A stretch of 6,379 bases of DNA from Hydrogenothermaceae bacterium (lineage in GTDB: Bacteria; Aquificota; Aquificia; Aquificales; Hydrogenothermaceae). This document shows, in pieces, positions 1 through 6,072 of this stretch. The notes under the pieces are model-generated. The model ran no database searches. It worked only from the letters and a program-made list of their open reading frames with translations, and was not told the origin of the DNA. The DNA is taken from the NCBI GenBank assembly GCA_027052485.1, contig JALUFA010000010.1, positions 1 through 6,379 on the forward strand, in the 5' to 3' direction. Both the position numbers and the translations under genes were made by a program. Numbering within the stretch: position 1 is the stretch's first letter; each line of letters begins with the position of its first letter.

Positions 1-953
1 ATCATAGATGGTATTTCCTGCTTTTCAACGGTTATACCTTTAAGGTCTGGAGAGTACTTAACTAAAATATCGGCAACTGGTTCCCCTGCCTGTTCTCGCT
101 GGTTTAAGTACTCAATGTTTGCTCCCATCTCCTTTAGTTTTCTGAAAAATCCGTCTCTCGTCGGGTTTACCAGAACTTCCTTTAGAAGTACCTCAGAGTC
201 AGGTACTAAAACCGCTGCAGCCGCAAAGAAAGCTGCTGAAGATGGGTCTGCCGGTACATCTATATCTATAGGATTTAAAGGAGTTTCACCTTTTAAATGA
301 ACCCTATAGCCTCCCTCACCAAACTCTGTCTTGATTTTAGCTCCCATAGCTTTAAGCATCCTTTCTGTGTGGTCTCTAGACATTATTGGCTCATTGACCG
401 TCGTTCTTCTAAAGGTGTTTAGACCTGCAAGGAGTATTGCAGACTTTACCTGAGCCGAGGCTTTTTCATTTAAGAACTCTATTCCCCTTAACTTTCCGCC
501 TCTTATACTTAGAGGAAGATACTCACCTTCTTTCCTACCGTCTATAGTTGCACCCATCATTGAAAGTGGGTTTGCAACTCGCTTCATTGGTCTTTTACGA
601 AGAGAGCTATCCCCTGTAAGCGTTGCGAAAAACTGTTGTCCTGCCAGTACACCAAGGGTTAGGCGTGTTGTCGTTCCTGAGTTTCCCATATCTAGAACGT
701 CCTCAGGCTCTTTTAAACCTTTCAGTCCAACTCCATGGACGAATATAAGATCGTCTTTTTTATCTATCTGAACTCCAAGTTGACGATACACGTTTAATGT
801 GGTGTTCGTGTCTGCAGCATCAAGGAAATTTTTGATAATAGATGTACCTTCTGCTAACGAAGGTAAAATTATCGCCCTGTGTGAGATTGATTTGTCTGAT
901 GGAACTCGGATTTCTCCTCTTATGCACTTTACTTTTGATATTTTTTTATCCAT
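1..953 (-). CDS. aroA: 3-phosphoshikimate 1-carboxyvinyltransferase (EPSP synthase), class II, partial (3' end outside window)
   Basis: This enzyme joins shikimate-3-phosphate and PEP to give EPSP, the sixth step of the cytoplasmic shikimate pathway. I translated the minus strand from the ATG at 953-951: 317 codons stay open to the left edge. Visible motifs are SDKSISHR (residues 19-26, substrate-binding Lys21, Ser22, Arg26), GNSGTTTRL (90-98), LRKRPM (118-123), ASAQVKSAILLAGLNT (165-180), EPIMSRDHTERML (188-200) and DVPADPSS (232-239). The ASAQVKSA, SRDHTE and NPTRDG blocks resemble class II enzymes such as the CP4 type rather than E. coli AroA. The reading frame is cut just before the expected DEYP catalytic Asp motif; roughly 110 residues are missing. 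An in-frame TAA lies four codons upstream of the ATG with no alternative start between, which fixes the start; the ribosome site is weak (AAAGG, about 13 bases upstream). The gene is divergent from the lipoprotein gene. Confidence 0.95.
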   Translation of the reverse strand, partial: MDKKISKVKCIRGEIRVPSDKSISHRAIILPSLAEGTSIIKNFLDAADTNTTLNVYRQLGVQIDKKDDLIFVHGVGLKGLKEPEDVLDMGNSGTTTRLTLGVLAGQQFFATLTGDSSLRKRPMKRVANPLSMMGATIDGRKEGEYLPLSIRGGKLRGIEFLNEKASAQVKSAILLAGLNTFRRTTVNEPIMSRDHTERMLKAMGAKIKTEFGEGGYRVHLKGETPLNPIDIDVPADPSSAAFFAAAAVLVPDSEVLLKEVLVNPTRDGFFRKLKEMGANIEYLNQREQAGEPVADILVKYSPDLKGITVEKQEIPSM

Positions 954-984
954 GCTAGCAACTTAACCTTTTGTTTTTGCTATT

Positions 985-990
985 ATTATA
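985..990 (-). promoter_or_regulatory. Candidate -10 box of the aroA promoter
   Basis: The minus strand reads TATAAT, a perfect sigma-70-type -10 hexamer, 31 bases upstream of the aroA ATG. No good -35 hexamer sits at 16-18 bp spacing (the best candidates are ATCTTT or AATCTT), so the assignment rests on the -10 box and its location in the divergent gap. Transcription would begin near 978, giving a leader of about 25 bases. Confidence 0.4.
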
Positions 991-996
991 TATTGA

Positions 997-1025
997 TTGA
1001 ACTACTAAAGATTTCTTTATATACT
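997..1025 (+). promoter_or_regulatory. Candidate promoter of the PEGA lipoprotein gene
   Basis: A -35-like TTGAAC at 997-1002 is followed after exactly 17 bp by TATACT at 1020-1025 (5 of 6 match to the -10 consensus). The start of transcription would fall near 1032, about 35 bases before the chosen start codon. The -35 element lies only 6 bp from the opposing aroA -10 box, so the two promoters are back to back and could interfere. A short inverted repeat (GTTAG 1029-1033, CTAAC 1040-1044) lies over the predicted transcription start; I assign it no function. Confidence 0.5.
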
Positions 1026-1054
1026 AAGGTTAGCTCAAACTAACATTTAATACT

Positions 1055-1060
1055 AAGGAG
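1055..1060 (+). promoter_or_regulatory. Ribosome binding site deciding the lipoprotein start
   Basis: AAGGAG is a strong Shine-Dalgarno match. It ends only 1 base before a GTG at 1062 but 7 bases before an in-frame TTG at 1068. The 7-base gap is the usual spacing, so TTG at 1068 is the better start although TTG is a rarer start codon. Confidence 0.7.
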
Positions 1061-1067
1061 TGTGAAA

Positions 1068-2678
1068 TTGAGATTACTAGGGAAAACACTCGGCTTGTTT
1101 TTCATCCTTGCAGCTGCTTTAATCCTTGCATCCTGCGAAGGAAAAGGAAAAATTGTTATTAAAAATCCTCCAAATGCAAAGGTTTATATCAACGGTAAGT
1201 ACGTTGGAAAAACTCCAATAGAACTGGAATTAAGGGAAGGAAAGTATAACATTACTGTAGAAACTGCTCCTTTTGTAGAGGAGACAAAGAAAAACGTTCA
1301 GGTTTACTTTGATAGGACTATAGTCCTTGACTTTCATCCTACGCCTAAGGGCATCTTGAAAGCCGAGTCTGTACCTTCCGGAGCTGAAGTCTTAGATGGA
1401 AGAGAACCTTTAGGTAAAACACCTCTGGAAGTTAAGCTTGACCCGGGAGTGCATGAGATATTCTTCCAAAAGGGAAAACTTAGTGCCGTTAGAAAGGTGA
1501 ATATAGAGTTTAAAAAGACCACAAAAGTTTTTGCAAATCTGGAAAAAGCAGAGGTTCACTTTAACGTAATACCTCCAGATGCAACTCTAGTAGTAGATGG
1601 CAAAGAGTACCACAAATTCCCAATAACCTTAGAGCTTGATGAGGGCGTTCACACTGTAAAAGTCTCTAAGGGGGTGTACTCTGAAACCTTCAAACTAAAG
1701 GTTAGAAAAGGTTATGAGTTTAACGTTACCTACGAGCTAAAACAGGTTCAACTTCCACCTGTTGAGGCGTACGGGCCTATACAGTTGACCCATAACGGGA
1801 AGTATCTGGTTTCAATGGGGAAAGGTGGTATTTACCTCTGGAACATTATCAAGTTTAGACCTGAGATTTCTCTATGGGATCCTGACGATGTTAGAAACTT
1901 TGATAGATTCTTAAACTTTGGAATTTCTTACGATGACAAACTTATATCTGGTATAAAACCAATAAGAAAGCTGGCTTACCAGTTTAAAACCAAAGCAAAA
2001 AGAGATAAAATCCTTGTTTGGGATTTAGGAACGTTAGCTCCAACAATGTCCCATATCTACGAAATAGAATCTAAGTTTGTTTTCTTCACACCTGATAAGA
2101 AAAAAGTGATTTTAATAGAAAAAAGCGGAGCGATTGATTCAGTAGATATTGCAACTGCTAGCCTGAAAAAAGAAAAAAGCCTTGGTACACTTATTACGGC
2201 AGCAAAAGACACAAAAGACTTTATCTATGCCGGAGATAAAGACGGAAATCTCTATAAAATCTCAAAAACTGACCTTTCTATAGAAAAGAAAAAAGTGTTT
2301 AATAGCAAAGTTAATGACATTTACCTATCACAGGACAAAACTGTAATTGCTGCTGTATCTTCAGACAAAAGCTTAAAACTTGTAAAAACTGATTCTCTAG
2401 AGCCAACCTTCAGCAAGACTTTTGACAGAGAACCTACATCTGTAGCCCTCTCCCCTGATATGAATGAGGTTGCGGTGGCATTTGGTAAGGAGATAGATGT
2501 ATATAACAAAGATGTAAGCAAGCAGCTTTATAAAATTGGAAACATTCCTGCTGTAATTATCTCAATAATATTTAAAGATGGAGACATCATAATTGCAGCA
2601 TCAGGAAGAGAAACTCCATTCATGGGTATATGGAAAAAAGGACACCTATTGAAAAAATGGGTTCAAACCATAGAGTAA
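1068..2678 (+). CDS. Lipoprotein with three PEGA repeats and a C-terminal beta-propeller (WD40-like)
   Basis: The product is a probable membrane-anchored surface or periplasmic protein of unknown function, 536 residues from the TTG start (538 from GTG at 1062). Residues 1-22 form a signal peptide with a basic start and hydrophobic core, ending in a lipobox LAS-C with Cys23 as the lipidation site. Three tandem PEGA domains follow (about 28-91, 95-159, 161-225); they are recognised by the repeated pattern 'P-x-x-A-x-V-x-[IVL]-x-G' then 'G-K-T-P-[IL]-E-[LV]' and 'L-x-x-G-x-[HY]'. Repeat 3 is degenerate in the second motif (KFPITLEL). From about 234 to 529 I count seven beta-strand repeats of the propeller kind, with WD40-like ends such as IYLWNI and ILVWDL and SPD/SQDK turns. 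PEGA domains are often linked to surface-layer or envelope proteins; the propeller suggests a protein- or ligand-binding platform. There are no catalytic motifs. purF follows 44 bases later on the same strand; a shared function is not evident. Confidence 0.88.
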   Translation: MRLLGKTLGLFFILAAALILASCEGKGKIVIKNPPNAKVYINGKYVGKTPIELELREGKYNITVETAPFVEETKKNVQVYFDRTIVLDFHPTPKGILKAESVPSGAEVLDGREPLGKTPLEVKLDPGVHEIFFQKGKLSAVRKVNIEFKKTTKVFANLEKAEVHFNVIPPDATLVVDGKEYHKFPITLELDEGVHTVKVSKGVYSETFKLKVRKGYEFNVTYELKQVQLPPVEAYGPIQLTHNGKYLVSMGKGGIYLWNIIKFRPEISLWDPDDVRNFDRFLNFGISYDDKLISGIKPIRKLAYQFKTKAKRDKILVWDLGTLAPTMSHIYEIESKFVFFTPDKKKVILIEKSGAIDSVDIATASLKKEKSLGTLITAAKDTKDFIYAGDKDGNLYKISKTDLSIEKKKVFNSKVNDIYLSQDKTVIAAVSSDKSLKLVKTDSLEPTFSKTFDREPTSVALSPDMNEVAVAFGKEIDVYNKDVSKQLYKIGNIPAVIISIIFKDGDIIIAASGRETPFMGIWKKGHLLKKWVQTIE

Positions 2679-2683
2679 TTAGA

Positions 2684-2689
2684 TATAAT
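2684..2689 (+). promoter_or_regulatory. Candidate -10 box for purF
   Basis: TATAAT, a perfect -10 hexamer, lies in the 44-base gap between the lipoprotein stop and purF. The sequence 16-18 bp upstream has no convincing -35 box, and there is no TG extension. If used, transcription would start near 2696, about 27 bases before the ATG. purF could instead, or also, be read through from the lipoprotein gene, since no terminator is visible in the gap. Confidence 0.35.
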
Positions 2690-2708
2690 TTTTACTTTAA
2701 CGATGTTT

Positions 2709-2712
2709 GGAG
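2709..2712 (+). promoter_or_regulatory. Ribosome binding site of purF
   Basis: GGAG with 10 bases to the ATG at 2723. An in-frame TGA directly precedes that ATG (2720-2722), so this site can only serve the MCGVFG start and excludes a longer N-terminus. Confidence 0.6.
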
Positions 2713-2722
2713 TGGTTTTTGA

Positions 2723-4102
2723 ATGTGCGGAGTTTTTGGAGTAATCAATCATAAAGATGCGGCGGGAGTTACCCATTTGGGACTCCATGCCCTTCAACAT
2801 AGAGGTCAAGAGTCAGCAGGTATAGCCGTTTCTGATGGCTATGACATATCTGTAAAAACAGGAGAAGGATTAGTAACTCAAGCAATTACTGCAGAAGACT
2901 TAAAACAGCTAAAAGGTGATATAGCTATAGGCCATGTGAGGTACTCAACGTCCGGTGGGTCAAATCCAAAAAACATTCAGCCTTTTTACGCCCATTTCTA
3001 CGGTGGCAGCTTTGCCATAGCCCACAATGGAAACCTTGTTAACGCAGACCAGATAAGAGAAGAACTAGAAAAAGATGGTGCTATATTCAGATCTACGTCC
3101 GATACAGAAGTATTCGTTCACCTGATAGCCCGTGCTAAAGAACCACCTCCTTCCCATATAATGCTTCATAAAAATGATAAAGATTTTATCCCTCTCGTCT
3201 TTGCTGCAATGCAGAAGGTAAGGGGTGCCTACTCTCTCGTGATTTTGAGAGAAAAACAGCTGATAGCTATAAGAGACCCTTACGGTTTTAGACCGCTGCT
3301 TTTAGGAAAAAACAGATCAGGTTCTTTCTTTGTAGCATCTGAAAGCTGCGCCTTTGACATTGTAGATGCAGAGTACCTGAGAGATATAAAACCTGGAGAA
3401 GTCCTTGTAATAGATGACTCAGGCATGCGTTCGTACTTTCCTTTCGAGCATCCAGAAAAAGCTCAAAAATGTATCTTTGAGTATGTGTACTTTGCCAGAC
3501 CAGACAGCCTTATTTATGGAGACTGGGTTTATGAAATCAGAAAAGAGATGGGAAGAAATCTCGCTAGAGAGTACAAAATAGACGCTGATGTGGTAGTGCC
3601 AGTCTTAGATTCGGGTCTACTAGCGGCAAAAGGATACTCAGAAGAAAGCGGAATTCCGCTAGAGATAGGTCTTGTAAGAAACCACTATATCGGTAGAAGC
3701 TTTATCCAGCCAACACAGGAGATAAGAGATTTAAGTGTAAAACTAAAGCTTAACCCTGTAAGGCAGGTAATAGAAGGGAAAAGGGTTATAATCGTTGATG
3801 ACTCTCTAGTTAGAGGCACAACCAGTAGGAAAATCGTTAATATGCTTAGACGAGCTGGAGCAAAAGAGGTTCATCTCCTTATCAGTTCTCCTCCAGTGAT
3901 AAGCCCATGCTACTATGGAATAGATACTCCAACAAAAGAGGAGCTTATAGCGGCAAACAAATCTATTGAGGAGATTAGAGAGTATATAGGAGCTGACAGT
4001 TTACACTACCTATCGTTAGAAGGAATGCTAGACGCAGCAAATAAGTTTAAGCAGAAAGGTTTCTGTACTGCTTGTTTTACAGGAGATTACCCAGTTTTAT
4101 AA
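2723..4102 (+). CDS. purF: Amidophosphoribosyltransferase (glutamine PRPP amidotransferase), Fe-S type without propeptide
   Basis: PurF carries out the first committed step of de novo purine synthesis, in the cytoplasm: PRPP plus glutamine gives phosphoribosylamine, glutamate and pyrophosphate. The 459-residue length is normal. The N-terminal Ntn-type glutaminase domain (about 2-235) begins MCGVFGVI with nucleophile Cys2 exposed by Met removal, and shows HVRYST (71-76), NGNLVN (102-107) and SDTEV (126-130). The phosphoribosyltransferase domain carries the PRPP loop VIIVDDSLVRGTTS (355-368). Cys250, Cys396, Cys448 and Cys451 match the four 4Fe-4S ligands of the Bacillus subtilis enzyme in context (KCIFEYVYFARPDS, SSPPVISPC, CTACFTGDYP). 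Unlike the B. subtilis type there is no propeptide, because a stop codon directly precedes the ATG. The usual VPDSG reads VLDSG (294-298). The gene ends 2 bases before the convergent small gene's stop. Confidence 0.97.
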   Translation: MCGVFGVINHKDAAGVTHLGLHALQHRGQESAGIAVSDGYDISVKTGEGLVTQAITAEDLKQLKGDIAIGHVRYSTSGGSNPKNIQPFYAHFYGGSFAIAHNGNLVNADQIREELEKDGAIFRSTSDTEVFVHLIARAKEPPPSHIMLHKNDKDFIPLVFAAMQKVRGAYSLVILREKQLIAIRDPYGFRPLLLGKNRSGSFFVASESCAFDIVDAEYLRDIKPGEVLVIDDSGMRSYFPFEHPEKAQKCIFEYVYFARPDSLIYGDWVYEIRKEMGRNLAREYKIDADVVVPVLDSGLLAAKGYSEESGIPLEIGLVRNHYIGRSFIQPTQEIRDLSVKLKLNPVRQVIEGKRVIIVDDSLVRGTTSRKIVNMLRRAGAKEVHLLISSPPVISPCYYGIDTPTKEELIAANKSIEEIREYIGADSLHYLSLEGMLDAANKFKQKGFCTACFTGDYPVL

Positions 4103-4104
4103 AC

Positions 4105-4428
4105 TCATTTATCAAGAAGGATAAGGTCTTTACAGGCTTTATCCTTACTAAAAAGCAGGTTAATTTTGTGCTCTTTTCCTTTTGAGTCTTTATAAACTAT
4201 CTCAAAATATCCACGTTTTACTGCTATTGAAACAACTTCTTTTATATCAAATTTCTTTTCTAGGATTTCTTTTGCTTCGTAAGGCAGTAGTGAGTGGCAG
4301 GACGCACAGTCTCCTATACATCCTTCTACAACAGGTTTGTCAGAGGGGAGAGAACCCATCCCCTCAAATGAGTGATTTGGAAAAGCAAAAGCAAAAAGCG
4401 GAGCGATTAAGAAAACTAAATATCTCAT
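4105..4428 (-). CDS. Small exported CxxCH protein, resembling the N-terminal domain of DsbC-like thioredoxin-fold proteins
   Basis: This 107-residue protein has a signal peptide (MRYLVF start, hydrophobic to about residue 16, likely cut after AFA at 15), giving a mature periplasmic protein of about 92 residues. It carries Cys37 and then CASCH at 41-45, a CxxCH motif that can bind c-type heme covalently; Cys98 lies near the C-terminus. The stretch GDCASCHSLLPYEAKEIL and the following beta-rich part (about 60-105, with KRGYFEIVYKDSKGKEH) recall, from memory, the N-terminal region of bacterial DsbC/G-like disulfide isomerases with a GDCxSCHxL motif, but here the thioredoxin domain is absent and the gene ends normally. 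Heme carrier, redox partner and remnant of a longer protein are all possible. The ATG overlaps the serA stop as ATGA, so translation is probably coupled; no separate ribosome site is obvious. Confidence 0.8.
   Translation of the reverse strand: MRYLVFLIAPLFAFAFPNHSFEGMGSLPSDKPVVEGCIGDCASCHSLLPYEAKEILEKKFDIKEVVSIAVKRGYFEIVYKDSKGKEHKINLLFSKDKACKDLILLDK
4117..4146. repeat. Inverted repeat (hairpin) at the purF / small-gene convergence
   Basis: AAGGATAAGG (4117-4126) pairs with CTTTATCCTT (4137-4146) in a 10-bp stem with one G-U pair and a 10-base loop. It lies 15 bases after the purF stop and inside the last codons of the convergent small gene. Neither strand has a clear T-run after the stem, so it is not a standard intrinsic terminator, but a stem here could stabilise or end both transcripts. 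Confidence 0.4.
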
Positions 4429-6014
4429 AACACTATTTCTTTAGCTTTCATTATTTCTGGAATTTCATTTATCTCATCGAGTATAACTTTATTTAGCTTG
4501 TCATCAAGCTCTAAAGCTCCAAGTGCTAGACTTCCCTTTTCAAGTCTTCCAAGCCTAAAGCCAGCTATGTTTATATTATGTCTAGCGAGGATTTCTCCGA
4601 TTTTAGCAATTACCCCTGGAACATCTTTATTTTCAAAGATTAGTATAACCCCTTTAGGTTCAATATCTATCCAATAGTTGTCAATAAGCATTATTCTAGG
4701 GAATTTACCGTAAAAAGCAGTTCCTCCTACGACTCTCTCTTCTTCATCGTTTCTTGCAGTAATCTTTATAAACTCTTTAAAGTTTTCTCCTTCCTCTCTT
4801 GTAGACTTGATTACGTTAATTCCCCTTTCTTTGGCAAGGTAAGGTGCATTTACAATGTTTACTGGTCTATCAAGTATTGGGGCTAAAAATCCTTTTAAAA
4901 CGTAAGCCGTTATTGGGTCTATGTGCTCTTTGATATCTCCTCTAACCTCAACGATTATCTCTTTAAAGTTTCCTCCTGCATACTGGGTTAAGAAACTTCC
5001 AAGTTTTTCTGCAAGCTCAAGAAACGCCTTAACGTTTGCTAAACCTTCTGTTATAGTAAATGGAGCATTTACAGCTGCTTCAACGAATCTTCCTTTTAAA
5101 GCATTAATAACTTGCTGGGCGATTTTAACTGCAACCTTGTCCTGAGACTCATAGGTGTTAGCTCCAATGTGGGGAGAGAGACTTATGTTTGGAAACTCAA
5201 ACAATCTTCTAATCTTGTCATCTGGAGGCTCCTTAGAAAAAACGTCTAACCCGATACCTGCGAACTTTCCTTTTTTCATATACTCATACATAGCCTCTTC
5301 ATCTGCAATCCCACCACGGGCAGCGTTTATAAAGTAAACCCCGTCCTTCATCATCTCAAACTCACGGGCACCAATCATTCCTTTGGTCTCTTCCGTTAAA
5401 GGGCAGTGAAGGGTTATTACATCCGACCTTTTTATCAGCTCATCCAGCGTGTCAACAAGCTCAACTCCAAGCCTGTCTCCCTTTTCTCTAGGTATGTAAG
5501 GGTCGTATGCTATAACATTAGCTCCAGCTGCCTTACATCTGATAGCAACCTGAGAACCAACATTACCTAGCCCTACAATTCCTACAGTTTTTCCGTCCAG
5601 CTCCTCACCCATAAATTTCTTTCTGTTCCAGTTTCCTTTCATAACATCTTCATGGGCTAGGTGGAGCCTTCTTAGAACTGTGTATAGGTGAGCCATTGCA
5701 ATTTCAGCAGCCCCTATTGTGTTTGCCCCTGGAGCGTTTACAACGAGTATTCCCCTTTTAGAGCACTCCTCTAAATCAACGTTATCAACACCAACACCTG
5801 CCCTTCCTACAACCTTGAGCTTTTCAGCCCTTTCTAGAAGCTCTTTATTTACTGGTGTCCTACTTCTCGTTATGATCGCATCGTAATCTTTTATTATTTC
5901 TAGTAGTTCTTCCCACGGAATTTCCGGCTCGTAGTCAACATCTATATCTTCTTCTTTGTTTAAAAGTTCAATTCCTTTTGTTGAGATAGGGTCTGTAATA
6001 AGTACTTTATACAA
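4425..6014 (-). CDS. serA: D-3-phosphoglycerate dehydrogenase, long form with ACT domain
   Basis: SerA oxidises 3-phosphoglycerate to 3-phosphohydroxypyruvate with NAD+, the first step of serine synthesis, in the cytoplasm. The 529 residues match the long form. The substrate-binding domain is split (1-98 and about 290-316) around a Rossmann NAD domain with VGIVGLGNVGSQVA (144-157) and Asp171 at the end of strand 2 (AYDPY). Catalytic residues are Arg233 (NAARGG), Glu262 (KEPP) and His282 (SPHIGA). An intervening allosteric-substrate-binding domain (about 317-452) and a C-terminal ACT domain (about 455-527, ENKDVPGVIAKIG and NINIAG) follow. Asn462, Asp464 and Asn482 fall at positions that bind serine in characterised enzymes, so feedback inhibition by serine is plausible. 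The start is TTG at 6014-6012, supported by GGAGG six bases upstream. The stop overlaps the next gene's ATG. Confidence 0.97.
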   Translation of the reverse strand: MYKVLITDPISTKGIELLNKEEDIDVDYEPEIPWEELLEIIKDYDAIITRSRTPVNKELLERAEKLKVVGRAGVGVDNVDLEECSKRGILVVNAPGANTIGAAEIAMAHLYTVLRRLHLAHEDVMKGNWNRKKFMGEELDGKTVGIVGLGNVGSQVAIRCKAAGANVIAYDPYIPREKGDRLGVELVDTLDELIKRSDVITLHCPLTEETKGMIGAREFEMMKDGVYFINAARGGIADEEAMYEYMKKGKFAGIGLDVFSKEPPDDKIRRLFEFPNISLSPHIGANTYESQDKVAVKIAQQVINALKGRFVEAAVNAPFTITEGLANVKAFLELAEKLGSFLTQYAGGNFKEIIVEVRGDIKEHIDPITAYVLKGFLAPILDRPVNIVNAPYLAKERGINVIKSTREEGENFKEFIKITARNDEEERVVGGTAFYGKFPRIMLIDNYWIDIEPKGVILIFENKDVPGVIAKIGEILARHNINIAGFRLGRLEKGSLALGALELDDKLNKVILDEINEIPEIMKAKEIVL

Positions 6015-6020
6015 CTTTTT

Positions 6021-6025
6021 CCTCC
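6021..6025 (-). promoter_or_regulatory. Ribosome binding site of serA
   Basis: The minus strand reads GGAGG, followed by six bases (AAAAAG) and a TTG codon at 6014-6012. This strong site supports the rare TTG start; no ATG or GTG lies in frame nearby upstream, and the protein family begins at this point. Confidence 0.75.
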
Positions 6026-6041
6026 GTATATAGATTTAGAC

Positions 6042-6070
6042 AAAAATTATAACTCTAATTAAGTTATAAC
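6042..6070 (-). terminator. Weak intrinsic terminator of the EAL gene
   Basis: On the minus strand AGTTATAA (6054-6047) pairs with TTATAACT (6069-6062), an 8-bp, almost purely A/T stem with a 7-base loop holding part of the TAA stop, followed directly by TTTTT (6046-6042). The form is that of a Rho-independent terminator, but the stem is weak, more so if the host grows hot. The second arm contains the serA -10 box, so the hairpin may simply reflect two palindromic AT motifs. Confidence 0.35.
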
Positions 6071-6072
6071 AA
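6046..6072 (-). promoter_or_regulatory. Candidate serA promoter
   Basis: On the minus strand a perfect TATAAT (6051-6046) lies 31 bases before the serA TTG. Upstream, TTGTTA (6072-6067) is a 4 of 6 match to the -35 consensus at a short 15-bp spacing; TTTTGT at 17 bp is a weaker alternative. The -35 region lies in the last codons of the EAL gene. Transcription would start near 6039. Confidence 0.45.

Noticed and set aside
115..300. Plus-strand open frame of 61 codons
   Set aside because: It lies wholly inside aroA on the other strand, where the protein is clearly conserved; it has no ribosome site and a low-complexity product.
1029..1044. Short inverted repeat GTTAG/CTAAC upstream of the lipoprotein gene as an operator or riboswitch
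   Set aside because: A 5-bp stem with a 6-base loop is common by chance in AT-rich DNA, and the leader of about 30 bases is too short for a riboswitch.
1334..1522. Minus-strand open frame of 62 codons
   Set aside because: It is antisense to the PEGA repeats of the lipoprotein, with no recognisable product.
2321..2521. Minus-strand open frame of 66 codons
   Set aside because: It is antisense to the propeller part of the lipoprotein; the Ser/Thr/Leu-rich product is typical of a shadow frame.
2679..2722. PurR-type operator or purine riboswitch before purF
   Set aside because: The gap is only 44 bases and shows neither the paired structure of a riboswitch nor a recognisable palindrome.
4105..4428. 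Small gene as a frameshifted, broken DsbC-like pseudogene
   Set aside because: Sequence past its stop codon is purF on the opposite strand, not the remains of a thioredoxin domain, and the frame is intact from signal peptide to stop; a clean short gene fits better.
4182..4430. Plus-strand open frame of 82 codons opposite the small CxxCH gene
   Set aside because: The minus-strand reading has a signal peptide, a CxxCH motif and an ATGA overlap with serA; the plus reading has none of these and its Leu-rich start is the complement of Lys/Glu codons.
4921..5337. Two plus-strand open frames (4921-5145 and 5155-5337)
   Set aside because: Both lie within serA, whose domains are continuous across this region on the minus strand.
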